Counted from the first letter of the stretch, positions 1 to 12,561 are shown. The stretch: DNA of 64,000 nt from Zhengitettix transpicula (GCA_037074705.1 CM073591.1:164948032-165012031); one strand, 5' to 3'. Notes: generated by a model from the letters alone, not told the origin. A program made the numbers and translations.

Positions 1-812
1 GATCTGGACGGATTTTTCAAAGACCTCTAAACGTATGATTATGAAACTCCTACAAATGTTTTTAAGTGTTCTTCAGAAAATAAAATTAAAATTAATGCTG
101 ATGACTTTTCTCCCACTATTCTCTCTGTTTCATTTCAGGCGACCAAGTCTGTTGGAGACATTGTGCGAACGAGTTTCAACGATTCTCAAAATAATTAATC
201 ATCTCTAAATCTAATGGTGATTTATTAACATATTTCAACAAATTTTAAACAAAAATAAAGAAATAGTTTATGGATACATTTAGAAAACAGATATTATCGT
301 AAAATAAATACAATTAGTTTATCGTCTTTTTCGAGAATAATTGAACAAACTTTCGCTTATTAGAATTTTTTACGTAAAATTTATTTTACAATTATTTGTT
401 TTAATATCCAATCAATAGTACCAGTATTCATAGATTCCTTTAGTTTAGTTTTTGTAATATATGGAACACATCATAGATCACTGTTATAACGAATAAATAA
501 AAACGACGTCATCTATCACATCACCGATTGTTATTGAACTCTCAGTCATTAACACGGACATTAAAAAAAGCAGACAATCAGTATGTGACACGGAAACCCC
601 CCTTTAAAGGTAAAGAAGTTTAACAGAAGACGTGGAATAATCATGTCCATTAATACGGGAATTTTAGGGGTAAGACAAATATTTAACACAGGTATCATTC
701 ACACATTTATATAAATTGAGAAGAGAATACAGAGAAATAAGTCATTTAAACAATAAAAATAGTCATAAATTATGGATCCAAAAATTAATTTATTAATTGA
801 GAAAATGGTATA

Positions 813-815
<3 letters not shown>
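1..815. other. AT-rich sequence, no gene seen
   Basis: No splice-flanked exon, recognisable protein motif or repeat from the families found elsewhere in the window could be seen on either strand. Confidence 0.6.

Positions 816-859
<44 letters not shown>
816..859. repeat. (TA)n microsatellite
   Basis: An uninterrupted run of alternating T and A of about 44 bp. Similar tracts lie near 23.27, 44.37 and 51.78 kb. Confidence 0.95.
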
Positions 860-861
<2 letters not shown>

Positions 862-2310
862 AGTAATTGGTAATTAAGACATTGTTCTAATTGGAAAGTT
901 GGATTGTAGAAGACTCATTATTAGGGGATATAGAGCGGACGCCGCAACAATCAGGCGAGACAAAGAAAACATTGTTGGGCAGTTGTGAGAGTTTACGCGC
1001 TCAAAATCTAGGAGACGAAGTTTTACAGTTGGGCAGCGGACAGCGAACAGTTCGAAAGCTTTACAGTTGGGCAGCCAGAACGAAAGAATGTGGTCCAGTT
1101 ACAAACATGCTCTTAAATATTGAAAAGTAAAGCAATCTTCAGTCGGGAAGGAGAGAGTGCAACTAATGTTGTATTCGGTGGTCCAGCGAAAATTCATCAT
1201 GCTGGCCATAGACAAACCAATGAAGGACCTTTTCAACTAAAGTTACGAGATCTGCAAATCCAGGTTGGAGTAAAGCATCGAGAACCTACCAATTTGTGTT
1301 AGACCAACTAACAAACTACGCCAATTAGAATTTGTTGACATTTAGAGTCTGTGAGTACTAGAATCAGTGATATCCCCAAATTTTGTGCACGAAAAACCTA
1401 AAATGAGACCTGGGCAGCCGTAAGTAGAGAAATACTTTGAAATCATTTGTAAACCACTTTTAAAAGATAAAAGTCAGATCGTTATTTAATTATTTAAATA
1501 TCGATAAAAATGAGATCGTTAATTGTTGATAAATTTAAAACTGTGTAAATTCAATCTGTAGTATTATTTCTTCTACAACAAATTTCGTCTGTTTCAGACG
1601 CATTAACTTCCATAAAAGGTAAAAGTAATTTTGATTGTATAAATTCAGCCATTTATCAAACCCAGTTTAAGACCCTGAGATCCCAAATATTTTGTGTAAT
1701 TTATACTTGTTTTTAAATTTGATAATAAATTTTGTTTGTTCTTTAAAGTTATTAGTGTTTTTCATATATTCAGCTATATATTATATTTAATTATTACAAT
1801 ATATTCTAGGAACAAATTAACATTGTTGTTAGTGAATATGTTACTACACCAATACCGAGCATTAACCCTTCTCACATTCACATTCTGTACTTTTAGTTTC
1901 TTCCAAGGATTTCTTTAATTACAAATTAGAGACATTCTAATTAAAATTTGGAGCACACAAATAAATATCAAACTGTAAAGCTACACTCATAAAGGAAATG
2001 TTTGTATAAATAATAAATAATTCTGTAAGGAAAGAGGAGATATAACAGTAAACAAATAAAGGTATACATCAATTTTTCAGTATGAAAAATATTTTTTAGA
2101 AAAATGTTTGTCCTTGTAGATAAAATTCTCGGGTCTCAATACGTGCCAATGGTTTGTTGAATAACAACGTTTCGATAGCAAGCTCCGCCATCGTCATCAG
2201 GTTAACAGTTAACATACAACAGATTCACCGAGAAAGCCGCCGTTCTTTAACATGTATGTACTTAATGGAAGCTACGCATACAAAAAATCAAGTCAAATAC
2301 TTTTATGATG
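860..2310. other. Unassigned sequence with a 16-bp direct repeat
   Basis: Short open frames at 891-1130 and 1120-1302 have no recognisable motif. The 16-mer TTTACAGTTGGGCAGC occurs at 1022-1037 and again at 1060-1075, and a weaker version lies near 970. The 900-1300 stretch is more GC-rich than its surroundings and may be transposon debris, but I cannot assign it. The remainder is AT-rich with nothing recognised. Confidence 0.5.
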
Positions 2311-2512
2311 GTACTTGTTCCACGCCCTTCCGATGGCGGGAGAGGGGTTAGCTGTGGGGTCCAAGCTTTCCCCTCTCCGTGCCTTGAACAGTTTAGGATG
2401 CAGCTGGCCGACTATTCCAATAGGAATAGCGGACAACTCTTACCGTATGCCCAAGGTCTGCGACCCCGGAACATACACCTCTCAAAATAGGCCAACGTGC
2501 CTCTTGGATTAA
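2311..2512 (-). repeat. A-tailed repeat family, copy A (5' part)
   Basis: Shows clear similarity to the right-hand half of the copy at 2716-3165. Shared landmarks are TCCCACGCC, the CAGCTGGCCGACTATTCC block and the CCCGGAACATACACCTCTCAAAA block. With the A-rich tail taken as the 3' end, the sense strand is minus, and this copy lacks the 3' half. It abuts copy B head to tail. Function unknown. Confidence 0.85.
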
Positions 2513-2515
2513 AAC

Positions 2516-2710
2516 TTTTTTTATTTTTTTTAGGGCAACAGGTTACATGAGGGTAATCCACGTTGGGCAACTCCCCTTTAATAGCATAGGAAGGAATTTG
2601 AAAGGTGGGATGCGGAAGGGTAGAGGAAGGTAGCCAAGGGTTAACTAGGGCTCCCGGGCTATATTTTAAGGATCCTGCCTGGAATTCATCTAAAGAAATG
2701 CAGGGAATTA
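2516..2710 (-). repeat. A-tailed repeat family, copy B (3' part)
   Basis: The left edge is a T-rich run (an A tail on the minus strand), followed by GGCAACAGGTTACATGAGGG. It then follows the family consensus up to GAAATGCAGGG, where copy B stops. The sense strand is minus and the 5' half is missing. It lies between copies A and C in the same orientation. Confidence 0.85.
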
Positions 2711-2715
2711 TAACT

Positions 2716-3165
2716 ATTTTTTTGGGGGGAGGGGGGGCAACAGGCTACATGAGGGTAATCCACATTGGGCAACTCCCCTTTAATAGCATAGGAAGGGATT
2801 TGAAAGATGGGATGCGGAAGGGTAAAGGAAGGTAGCCAAGGGTTACTAGGGCCCCCTGGCTATATTTTAAGTATCCTACCCGGCATTCGCCTAAAGAAAT
2901 GCAGGGAAAACCCTAGAAAAACCTGCATCGGGTAGGTCGGGCATTGGGTACTTGTCCCACGCCATTTCGATAGCGGGAGAGGAGTTTGCTGTGGGGACGC
3001 AGCATTCCCTTCTCCGTGCCTCGACCAGTTTAGGAGACAGCTGGCCGACTATTCCAATAGGAATAGCTAACAACTCTTACCGTATGCCCAAGGTCTGTGA
3101 CCCCGGAACATACACCTCTCAAAACAGGCCGAGGTGCCTCGGCTTGTGGGAACCTTAGGTCAAAA
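2716..3165 (-). repeat. A-tailed repeat family, copy C (near full length)
   Basis: A copy of about 430 bp running from the T-rich/G-rich left edge (the tail of the minus-strand sense) to AGGTGCCTCGGCTTGTGGGAACC at the right. Both strands have open frames of 60-68 codons that recur in other copies: minus 2891-3073 and plus 2952-3158. It is the best plus-strand reference for the family. I do not recognise an enzymatic domain, and no clear Pol III A/B box was found. Confidence 0.85.
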
Positions 3166-3655
3166 ACGGAGATACGATTGCTCAGTGCATGGATTAGTTT
3201 TGGTGCATAAACATTAATGTATTTAATAAATTAAAAATCATGACACATTAATACTCATTTCACATCATTGTATCTAATTCAATTAATTAAACAATTGAAC
3301 ATAATATAATTTATAAATATATGTAATAATATAGTTAGACATATAGCATGTACAATGAAATATCATTATTTTTTTTAAAAAATAACAGAATTAGAATTAA
3401 CTCCTTTATGAGTAGCTAACACTAAATTCACATTTTGTGTAAATTGATTTGTTCATTATCTTGAAATACCGACATTTGTATTGGTTGTGATTTAATAGTT
3501 GTTATTTAACACAATTTGTGACACGGACATTATGATTCGTCACGGATAAATTGGATTTCAAGAGCCTTAAGTGAGTACTTAATAAGTGAGTACGGTATAA
3601 GTGAAAAATTGTTCAAGTAGCTGAAATTTTAATGAATTCCGATTCTTCTTTCATG
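3166..3655. other. AT-rich spacer, no gene seen
   Basis: Nothing recognised on either strand. Confidence 0.55.
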
Positions 3656-3659
3656 ACAC

Positions 3660-3999
3660 TGAATTTCGGTGTGGGCTTTGACCTCCCTAACCACACGATT
3701 GAAATCTTCCATGTTCTGTGCTCTCTCGCACGATATTTGTACCCGCATTATCCATAATCCTTAGGTCCTGTACCAATCTCTTCCGTGGACTTCGTCTCCT
3801 CCATCTTTCCATGAAACAGCTCCTTTGAGAACCTTTCCCCGTTCATCCTCTCTACGTGACTCAGTCAGGAGAGCCGTCGGGACTCGGCAAATCTCTCTAT
3901 CTTCGTCTCTGAGTATCATTTCTATTTCACTATTTCTTCCTATATTCTCCACCTCTCACCCTCTCTTGTAGGTCCATAAATTCTCCGTACAGATTTACG
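3660..3999 (-). pseudogene. Non-LTR retrotransposon reverse-transcriptase C-terminus, degenerate
   Basis: Reading the minus strand from about 3999 gives a segment containing RRIYGPTREG, WRI, then SRRLS and HVERMN, followed by an RGRPRKRW-like basic block and a QDLRIM segment. This order (R-I-x-G-P, W-R, RRL-x-W-x-x-HVxRM, RGRP-x-x-RW, DL) is the usual C-terminal region of LINE ORF2 reverse transcriptases. Several in-frame stops and at least one frameshift (between the HVERM and RSPRKR parts) show that it is dead. No 5' part of the LINE was found nearby. The clade cannot be settled by eye. Confidence 0.75.
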
Positions 4000-4588
4000 T
4001 TCAAATACGCGTAAAGCATTTCATAGTAGCTGATATAGACCGGTCACGACCGGTCTAATAAGTGAATTATAATGCTTTAGTTTTAGAACCCAGAAAGAAG
4101 TTAGATTTTATAATTATCAAGGCAAGCTCTATTGCCAGCCAGTTTCCTGATGTTATTTTGTAATCTTTACTGTCCAAAGTTTATATTTCTAATCCATTCT
4201 CTATACTCAGTTACTAACGTTTTCATAAATTTAATTTTCCTTACGTTATTTTTAAGTCCTATAATTTCGCTCTTGTCTTCCAGTTCCTTATACGGACATT
4301 GTAGGTAATTCAGGGTGGAATAAAACATGTTGTTACTCAGTTCTCAAGCTTTCATTTCAGTAAAATGATAGGGTAGTGAGGTTTTTATCGCTACCTTAAA
4401 TATTGACAAAATTATTGAGGTTGTGAGTCACAAATTTGGTTGTGTACATTTTATTTGATCGAACAGCATGAACGATCTCCACTTCAGTACCCTTCAGGTT
4501 TTAGTTTCTGACATTCAAATACTAATGATGAAACATAGTTGTCATAGTTATTTTTAAAAAAAATCACTTAAGTTAAACAAATTAAAAA
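4000..4588. other. AT-rich spacer, no gene seen
   Basis: Nothing recognised. Confidence 0.5.
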
Positions 4589-4999
4589 ATGTTTTTTGAA
4601 AGTACCGATGTTTATTTTCAGGTTACGCAAAGTGTCTCTAACGGGTACGGAAACCCGTGCAATGTTTTTAGACTTGATTTTCCCCTTTTGAGACATGGTA
4701 ACGAGGGAGCAGCATGTCGCAGCAGGGGTAGAATGAGAATGGAATTGGCGCATTGTCGGCCACAAGTCATCCACGGAGCATCTCCCGGGGACCGCATGCA
4801 TATTCATAGAGCGGCGCTAACCGCCTTAATTTGCAAAACAAGCCGACGCCGTAACCAGATACTCATCGCTGGCCACTGCAACAGTAGAAACGACACGGCT
4901 GCTAACTATGAAACGATCAGGCCTCGAGGGACCACGAACAGCAAACTTGTTACAGACGACGCTGCGGCAGAAAATGGGACTGCAACAATGTTGGAATAA
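4589..4999 (+). other. Unrecognised 136-codon open frame in a GC-richer island
   Basis: An open frame of 136 codons that stands out from the AT-rich surroundings. The C-terminal part is rich in Arg, Ala, Asn and Thr. No domain, signal peptide or membrane segment was recognised. A short perfect inverted repeat (ACGGGT...ACCCGT) lies near 4640-4657. The other strand is also open (4568-4807), which is common in GC-rich islands and weakens the coding case. It could be an exon, transposon debris or chance. Confidence 0.2.
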
Positions 5000-7080
5000 C
5001 GAATAAACCATGTAGGTGATACAACTTCAAAGGAGATTAGTTATGTAATTGGCTTGGAATAAAACACAGGGATAAAATGATACGTATACACAAGAAAGCT
5101 CATTAGCTACGAAAATTGACAGTGTTAAATTATTCGACAAATTAAGTAATCTCGCCGGTAAATTAAGCGATGTTTTTTTAAAAAAAACCTGATAGGGATT
5201 TGAATTTGGAAGTTGGTAATCGTATTCCTTAAAAAACTTAAATATATGTACAATAGTTATAACAGTCGTAAAAATTAACTTTTATTAGCAGATATCTTTG
5301 GTATTAGACATGGGCTATTTCTAGTTATTATGTGGTGAATCGTAAAACGATTCCCTGTGTGGAGACACTTGAAATGTAAAACATTCTGCTTATAAAGATT
5401 AGCTTATTCGTTTCGATTAACTCTGTTGCATTGGTTGCGTAGATATTTCAGAAAAATAGGTACAAACCGTAAACTTATTCCAATTACGTCAGTTAACTGA
5501 TCACAGAAACTCTGACGTAACGTCCTCAAGCGTAGAAACGAGATTTCAGAAGCTGTAGAAGAAATATTCAGACCTTCCAACATTAAACTTGTAGGAGTAT
5601 TTCCTGTGTAAAATCGAGTCAGCGTCCAAAACTTAAATAATATTATCCAATACATTAGAAAAATATATTAACAGCACTCATTTTGGTCAAATATTACAGA
5701 ACAGGTAAAATTGGAATTGGCATATAGATATTTGAAGAACTTAGATTACTGTGTCAGATATACTTTGATATAGATTTTATAAATACTAAATGCAGATTTT
5801 TTTAAAAAATAAAGCAATTTAAGTAAATTAATAAATGTTAAAAATGAGATTAGTTATAAAAACACATTAAAACAAACAACTCGATTTTTCTGGGATAGGA
5901 CACTATAAAAAATTCAATTTCAAATTCAACAACATCTGATTTAAGAATTGAAAGTGGCAAAATAATCACCTTGGCTCTCGGTGGTTTTCTGCCTCCGAGA
6001 TTTCATGTGAGCTATCAAAAAGGATTACGATATAAAATTGAGAGGAATTGTTTTTATCAAATTAGTAGAATACGAGTGGAGAAGATCAAAATAAAACATC
6101 ATAATGTTTATATTTCTCATATTCAGCAACTACCTGCCCCTCATGTAGCCTATTGCAAAAAAAAAAAAAGATCTCACAAATCTTATATAGTGCTAAGAAA
6201 CTCAATATACATTAGATCAACATTACTGTCAAAACGAATAAAAGAGGTTCAGATAGTACTTAATTGCATTGCTCAGCGGTGGATAGTGATATAAAATGGA
6301 ATTACCATACTTATAGACTTGCAAATAAAGTATCGTTCATAATATTAAACAACGTGAGGGGAGGGGAACTCAGTTTTATCAATTCGGTCCTTAGGTTACT
6401 AATTCATCTAGCAGATTTTAATTACGTAAGAATGGTAAGCGTTTAAAATCATATGCGGAACATACATACACGCATCCAATTTTATTCTTTAGTCTAGGCT
6501 CTAACTTCAGATTGTATAAATATTAGATTTGAAACCATTGTCTGATTTTCATCTATAAATCATTGTTTCCTCTCGAATCAAATTTAAATAACTAAATAAT
6601 GGTTATAATTTAATTATTCTTTCGTATATTGAACTAGTTGCTTTCCAGGTGTTGTCTGGCTATATCTTTATACACTCATATTTGAAGAGGAATAATTTCT
6701 GTCTATATTTTAAAATCGAAGAAATGAGATTTAAATATATTTAAAACTATAAGTACATAATACGAATCGTTAAGGGAATAACAAACTCAGTATATTATTA
6801 CTTAATGCTCAAACTTGATTAGGAATAATATTTTCAGTTACAACTCTAAGGAGCTAGATGAAGTAAATTCTTTCGAGTATAAGGGACAATCGACTAAATC
6901 AGTAGTACTCGATAGATGCAACCAGTATCATCCTTTCCCTTCCGTGTACGGATATTAGCTTTAATTACATAGCTCTGCATCTTATTTACAATCATTTTTC
7001 GGAGTTTCTAAAGAGTGGTGTTTGCCAAGAATTGTCTTAAATGTAATACAAAATGTCAGTTTAGTGATTCCAAAAGTTGT
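5000..7080. other. Unassigned AT-rich sequence with a repeat-tail remnant
   Basis: Short open frames at 5404-5655 (minus) and 5971-6294 (plus) show no motif. At about 6126-6171 the text CCCCTCATGTAGCC followed by an A run resembles the 3' end and tail of the A-tailed repeat family, so a short tail remnant is likely there on the plus strand. Confidence 0.45.
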
Positions 7081-7689
7081 GGATTCGACACCAACCTCTA
7101 TCAGTTAATAACTCACCCCGACCCAATTCTCTGAATGCAATTAGAAGCACCCCTGAAGGTATTCGTCAACAGCACAAAAGTATGTGTGCATATAAAGTCC
7201 AACCAGGAGACCAAATATTTTTATAGTACAGCCGCAGATATTTCTTCTTTATATATAATTTATAGATTTACTAGTTGAATGCTCCGCGTTGACCAGGTAT
7301 TTATTTAAATTAGCCCAGAGAAGGAATTTATTCGGCACTAACCTCTTGGTAAACGTTTCATATAACCAGCTTCAATAGCGCCGGTGTTTGGAATTTTAGC
7401 CAATTACATTCCACTCACCGACCTAATCCCTAGGTATTTAACTTCCAATAACCCAGGATGAAGAAATAACGGTATTCGGAAAGTCTCCTACTGCATAAAA
7501 TAAGTGTCTAAAAAATCACGACGAATTAAAACGGTAAAAAATACTCGCAAACGTAATAAAGTCTAAAAATACACCCGTTACCTAAAAGGAGTAACGAAAT
7601 ACAACCTTTATCTAAATATAAACCAAAATATAGATGGTACCCTAAGAAAATAATAAATTTACCCGGTAACTGTGAGGGTCAAAACTACT

Positions 7690-8790
7690 CCCGTTAATCT
7701 TTTGTCAACCACATCCACCTCCACGTGAAGGAATATAAAATTTCATTAACGATCGTAGTTAATGCGATAATTAAATCCAGCGACTCCTATAACCCAGGAG
7801 TCGACACTAATATCGGTCTTTTTTGCATAATTTTTATGTAAACCCGTTCCACCACCACCCGTACGGTAAGGGTGCTTCCCTTGCCTTTTGGAGTTGAAAT
7901 TATACACTTAAAAATTCTATAATGACAGTATAAAATTAAGCGGCACCGTAATCGGTTCAATCGACGCTAATAATGGCCGTTGGGGTACGTTTTCAAATTT
8001 TATTTGCTGCACCCCACTCCTAGTGTTGGTAGTTGTGTCTTAACAGTGTTTGTTCCTGGATTGTAACTCGTGTATAAAGTTTCGTAGAAACTACGGATTT
8101 TATATTGTAAACGGAAATTTGTTTCGTCACCTTCAACCCCCACTCCTAGGGGCTGAACCACATCTTAACCAGTATGCTATCTGTAAGAATTAAACTCATT
8201 GACATCTATAACACTGAATTTGACACTAATCTCGGTTCTTTTGCGTTATTTTTATGTAAATGATTAATACCATCGTCTCAGAAAACTTCAATATTTGAGC
8301 TAAAAACGGCCGTTTTAGCATGTTTTAAAAATCCTCCGCACTCCCACACGTAGGGGCTGAACTACAACTTAAGTGACATAGCTAATGTCATAATTAAACT
8401 CAATGACTTCAATAACCCCGGATTTGACACCAATCTCGGTTGTTTCACGTTACTTTTATGTAACGCTCCTGCACCCCGTCACTTATTGGTGCTTTAAGAG
8501 GTTGAAATTATACACTAAATACATCTGGATAGAAAGTATAAATCACATATACCCCGAAAAGTTGTTAATCGACGCTAATATGGTCCGTTTTAGCTTGTTT
8601 TTTAAATTTCACTCCCGTTCATCCCTTGGGAGTTGCCTAACGCTTCGAAAGGCCAACAGAAACCTTTGCAGGAGTGCGCACAACAACTCGCCAAAGTTTC
8701 AGCGTAATCGGTTTAGATTAATTGTTTTAGGCGCGTATAGGGACACACAGACATTCATATTTATGTATATAGTATATATAGAGTTTAGAA
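7690..8790. repeat. Degenerate tandem repeat, about 207-bp period, with a transposon-like tail
   Basis: Landmarks recur at about one- or two-unit spacing. GACACTAATATCGG at about 7803, GACACTAATCTCGG at about 8222 and GACACCAATCTCGG at about 8429 lie 419 and 207 bp apart. TAGGGGCTGAACCACA (8150s) and TAGGGGCTGAACTACA (8350s) are about 206 bp apart. The series ends in GGACACACAGACATTCATAT followed by a TATATA-type run near 8740-8780. Such ends are common on insect transposable elements. Copies are diverged and no protein was found. Confidence 0.65.
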
Positions 8791-9845
8791 TTTTTGTTGT
8801 GTGAAATAATACACGTCATCTGCGTGTCAAATTTGATAAACAGTTCGCTAAGGACGAGTATGCCAATTATAAACGATAGGAACTGTATATTGGATGTATA
8901 GGTAGAGGAGAGCCTAATTTGGTTATGATAACCCAGTCTCCAGACTGCTCATCAAATTACATGCATCCAGGAGACTGTGAGGTCGATGTATTTGCGCAAT
9001 GTAATGCACACTCTGTGACATCTGCAAGGAACTAGAATTCTATTAGAATCGCATACAAAATGTCTAGAGATGGCGACTGATTCAGTTTACAACTTTGAAG
9101 TCAAGATGCACATAATGAGAATTTCTCAGACACAAGGAAAGTGACTGCTCGATTACATGTCACGAAATAAAATATTTTAAAAAAATTAGAATAAAAATTC
9201 TTAATATAAGGAAAGCTAGAGCAAAACGATGAGTAGACTTATGAATTCTAGATCAAGCAGTTACTCTTAATTCTTAATCAGTTATACAATTAGGAAAACA
9301 TAAATTCCGTAAATAATTAAATTTTTTCGTTACTAATTTATTATATTGCGCTAGTCACGCAGTTTTATTTTTTAGTAATACATATTGAGAAAAAACACTA
9401 TTGTGAAACACTTTGATCATACGCGATAAACATTTCCTTACAAATATGGCAAAATATTTGTTCTGTAACACAACTTCCAAACGAACTATATAATAAATAT
9501 TCAAGTGATTGTTATTTTTATGGAAACTTAAACAACCTAGTATTACACGGAGGCCCCTGTGATTGGCGACGTCTTTTCACGTCACATTATCCATACTGGA
9601 AAATTTATGGTTCTCAATTAATAAATTTCTGATAACAAGCATAAAAAATTGGTCACTATAATCATAATACGTCAATACATAAAATTTTTAATGCCTCTGG
9701 CAACTTAATATTCCAAGGCTGCATTAATCATTTCCAGCGGGCTCATATTTTGAGATTCTCAGTTTGATAAACATTGATAGAATTCTATAAAAATAAAAGT
9801 GTTAGTTTCAGACGGCATCATATAGATTTAGATTAATTTATTCCA
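8791..9845. other. AT-rich spacer, no gene seen
   Basis: Nothing recognised on either strand. Confidence 0.55.
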
Positions 9846-10232
9846 CATGCCGAGGCACCTAGGCCTGTTTTGAGAGGTGTATGTTCCAGGGTCGCAGACC
9901 TTGAGCATACAGTAAGAGTTGTCCGCTATTCCTATTGGAACTGGTCAAGTCAAGGCAAAGGAAAAGCAGCGACCCCACAGCAACCCTTCTCCCGCCTTCG
10001 GAATGGCGTGGGACAAGTACCAAATGCCCGACCTACCTGATGCAGGTTTTTCTAGGGTTTTCCCTGCATCACTTTTAGGTGAATTGCCGGGTAGGATCCT
10101 TAAACCATAGCCTGGGGTCCCTAGTTAACCCTTGCCTACCTTGCTCTACGTTTCCGCATCCCCCTTTTCACTCCCTTACCTATGCTATAAGAGGGGAGTT
10201 GCCACTATGTGGATTATCCTATACATAGCCTT
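9846..10232 (+). repeat. A-tailed repeat family, copy D
   Basis: Near full length on the plus strand, from CCGAGGCACCTAGGCCTG to the ACTATGTGGATTATCCTAT region. It has lost the terminal A run. Part of the centre (the CGGCCAGCTGCCTCC block) is deleted relative to copies F and G. The 63-codon frame at 9919-10110 contains the recurring WDKYQMPDLPDAGFSRVFPA block. Confidence 0.85.
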
Positions 10233-11325
10233 TTCTTCTGGCAGGAAGCTACTGAAAAAGCAGAAAGTCAATATTCTAAATATTTTCATTTAAATCAACT
10301 ACACCGAACGTGGAAGACGTTTAATATGATCATATTAGTAATAAATTCCTTAAATTATCGAAACAATTATTTCTCTGCAATTTACATTCTTAACCCACAT
10401 TGACTCCACGTAAAACAAACAAACTGAATAGGAAAGTCAATCAAATAATTGAATATTATGCAAACATTTATACATGGGCAGCAGTGTCATTAAAATTTAC
10501 TGTCCATATTTTAGAAGAATTTTCTCACGGTGTAATCATAAATAGATTACAGTTCATTTGGAAAAATTCGCATATTTAAATCCATATGTATGGCACCTAG
10601 ATTATTCGTCGAAGATGTGTACTGTAATGATAGTGGAAGTGCTCAAATAGTTTTCATATTAAGTTTTTAAATTACTAAATCATCTTTTTCTGCTAAATTT
10701 TATGTTTCTTAGTCGTTTCCATATTAGTGTGCTCGCATTGGTGATAGAGCGTTGCATTATTAACACATCTTCAAATGGTGTGTAAGGAAGGCGTGTTTGC
10801 GGCAAATAAGCTAGGAGTTTGTAGATCATACTGGCAATCAAAGTTTGCTCTGTCCCCTTGTGATGTTGACAGAGAACCCCAGGGAGTCTGCCTCGATCTG
10901 GCAACAGGTGAACGCAGTTCCCACGCTCCGCACCCTTCGCGGTTCCGGTGGCCACCAACTTCCAAAACACCGAACTTCAATACCTCACAGACTGTGAATA
11001 ATTAAACGACAGACAACTTACACTTTATGGTGCTAATACCAATTAAAATTACAAAGGATAAAAATTAACTTCTTGACTGGTTTCAATGAATACTCTTTAC
11101 ATACTTTCGAATACAAATCGTTTCCCAGGCTCATTACGTAGTGTATGGTTCTAACTGAAGTAATTAATTTACAGAAATTAATTTCAAAATTGGAAATTTA
11201 AATTGATTTAAATAACACAAATTTAAAATCTAAACGAGACCGAAGAAAACAGCCGTCCGGAAATCTCATACTTAAACAGATCGATGGGCGATTGTGTTTG
11301 AGGAGAATCTTCCAATAATAAGGAG
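10233..11325. other. Unassigned sequence with a GC-richer block near 10.69-11.0 kb
   Basis: The block at about 10690-11005 is open in several frames (minus 10680-10970, 96 codons; plus 10775-11005, 76 codons), but I recognise no domain. The rest is AT-rich with nothing recognised. Confidence 0.4.
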
Positions 11326-11508
11326 AGAATTCTCAGGCGAATGCCGGATAGGATCCTTAACTATAGCCCGGGGGCCCGAGTTAACCCTTTGCTACCTTCT
11401 ACTACCCTTCCGCATCCCACCTTTCAAATCCCTTCCTATGCTATTAAAGGGGAGTTGTCACCATGTGGATTACCCTCATGTAGCGTGTTACCTAAAATAA
11501 AATAAAAA
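11326..11508 (+). repeat. A-tailed repeat family, copy E (3' part)
   Basis: Matches the 3' half of copies F and G, from TCTCAGGCGAATGCCGGATA to CATGTAGCGTGTTACC and an A-rich tail. It is the first of three head-to-tail units (E, F, G). Confidence 0.85.
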
Positions 11509-11586
11509 TTGAGAAAAAGCTGTCTGCGAGGGCTATTCTCTCGAGCGATGTTCTCTCGCAGGGAGAACCTAGGAGAGACAGGAAGG

Positions 11587-12048
11587 GGCTACCTTTGGGG
11601 ATGCCTTTTCCTCTCACCGTTTTTGAACTAAGGTTCCCACAAGCCGAGGCACCTTGGCCTGTTTTTAGAGGTTCCGGGGTCACAGACGTTGGGCATACAG
11701 TAAGAGTTGTTCTCTGTTCCCATTGGAACAGTCGGCCAGCTGCCTCCTAAACTGCTCGAGGTACGGAGAAGGGAATGCTGCGTCCCCACAGAAAACTCTT
11801 CTCCACCTATCGGAAGGGCTTGGGACAAGTACCCAATGCCCGACCTACCTGATGCAGGTTTTTCCCTGCATTACTTTTACGCGAATGCCGGGTAGGATCC
11901 TTAAACTATAGCCCGCGGGCCCTAGTTAACCCTTGGCTACCTTCCTCTACCCTTCCGCATCCCCCCTTTCCAATCCCTTCCTATGCTATTAAAGGGGAGT
12001 TGCCACTATGTGGATTAGCCTCATGTAGCCCGTTACCCTAAAAAAAAA
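11587..12048 (+). repeat. A-tailed repeat family, copy F
   Basis: Begins GGCTACCTTTGGGGATGCC, continues through GGTTCCCACAAGCCGAGGCA, and ends CGTTACCCT plus a run of nine A. The 62-codon frame at 11707-11895 contains the family-conserved WDKYPMPDLPDAGFS block. The start-to-start distance to copy G is 497 bp. Confidence 0.9.
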
Positions 12049-12083
12049 TTCGCAGGTGAACCTTCCCAGAGAGCTTTGGCGGA

Positions 12084-12561
12084 GGCTACCTTTGGGGATG
12101 CCTTCACATCTCCTGGTTTTGTTGAACTAAGGTTCCCATATGCCGAGGCATCTCGGTCTGTTGTGAGAGGTGTATGTTCCGGGATCGTAGACCTTGGGCA
12201 TAGGGTAAGAGTTGTCCGCTATTCATATTGGAATAGTCGGCCAGCTGCCTCCTAAACCAGTCAAGTCACGGCGAGGGGAAAGCTGCGACCCCACAACAAA
12301 CCCCTCTACCGCCATCGGAAGGGCGTGGGACAAGTACCAAATGCCCGACCTACCTGATGCAGGTTTATCTAGGGTTTTCCGTACATCACTTTTAGGCGAA
12401 TTGCCGGGTAGGATCCTTAAACCATAGCCCGGGGGCCCTAGTTAACCCTTGGCTAACTTCCTCTACCCTTCCGCATCCCCCCTTTCAAATCCCTTCCTAT
12501 GCTTTTAAAGGGGAGTTGCCACTATGTGGATTACCCTCATGTAACCTGTTACCCTAAAAAA
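12084..12561 (+). repeat. A-tailed repeat family, copy G
   Basis: Same structure as copy F, starting GGCTACCTTTGGGGATGCC and ending TGTTACCCT plus A7. The 71-codon frame at 12212-12427 keeps the WDKYQMPDLPDAG block. It is followed directly by AT-rich unique sequence. Confidence 0.9.

Noticed and set aside
4589..4999. K2P exon 3 because of an NGYGNP string
   Set aside because: It is on the opposite strand from the channel gene, without splice sites or a following membrane segment. The string is chance.
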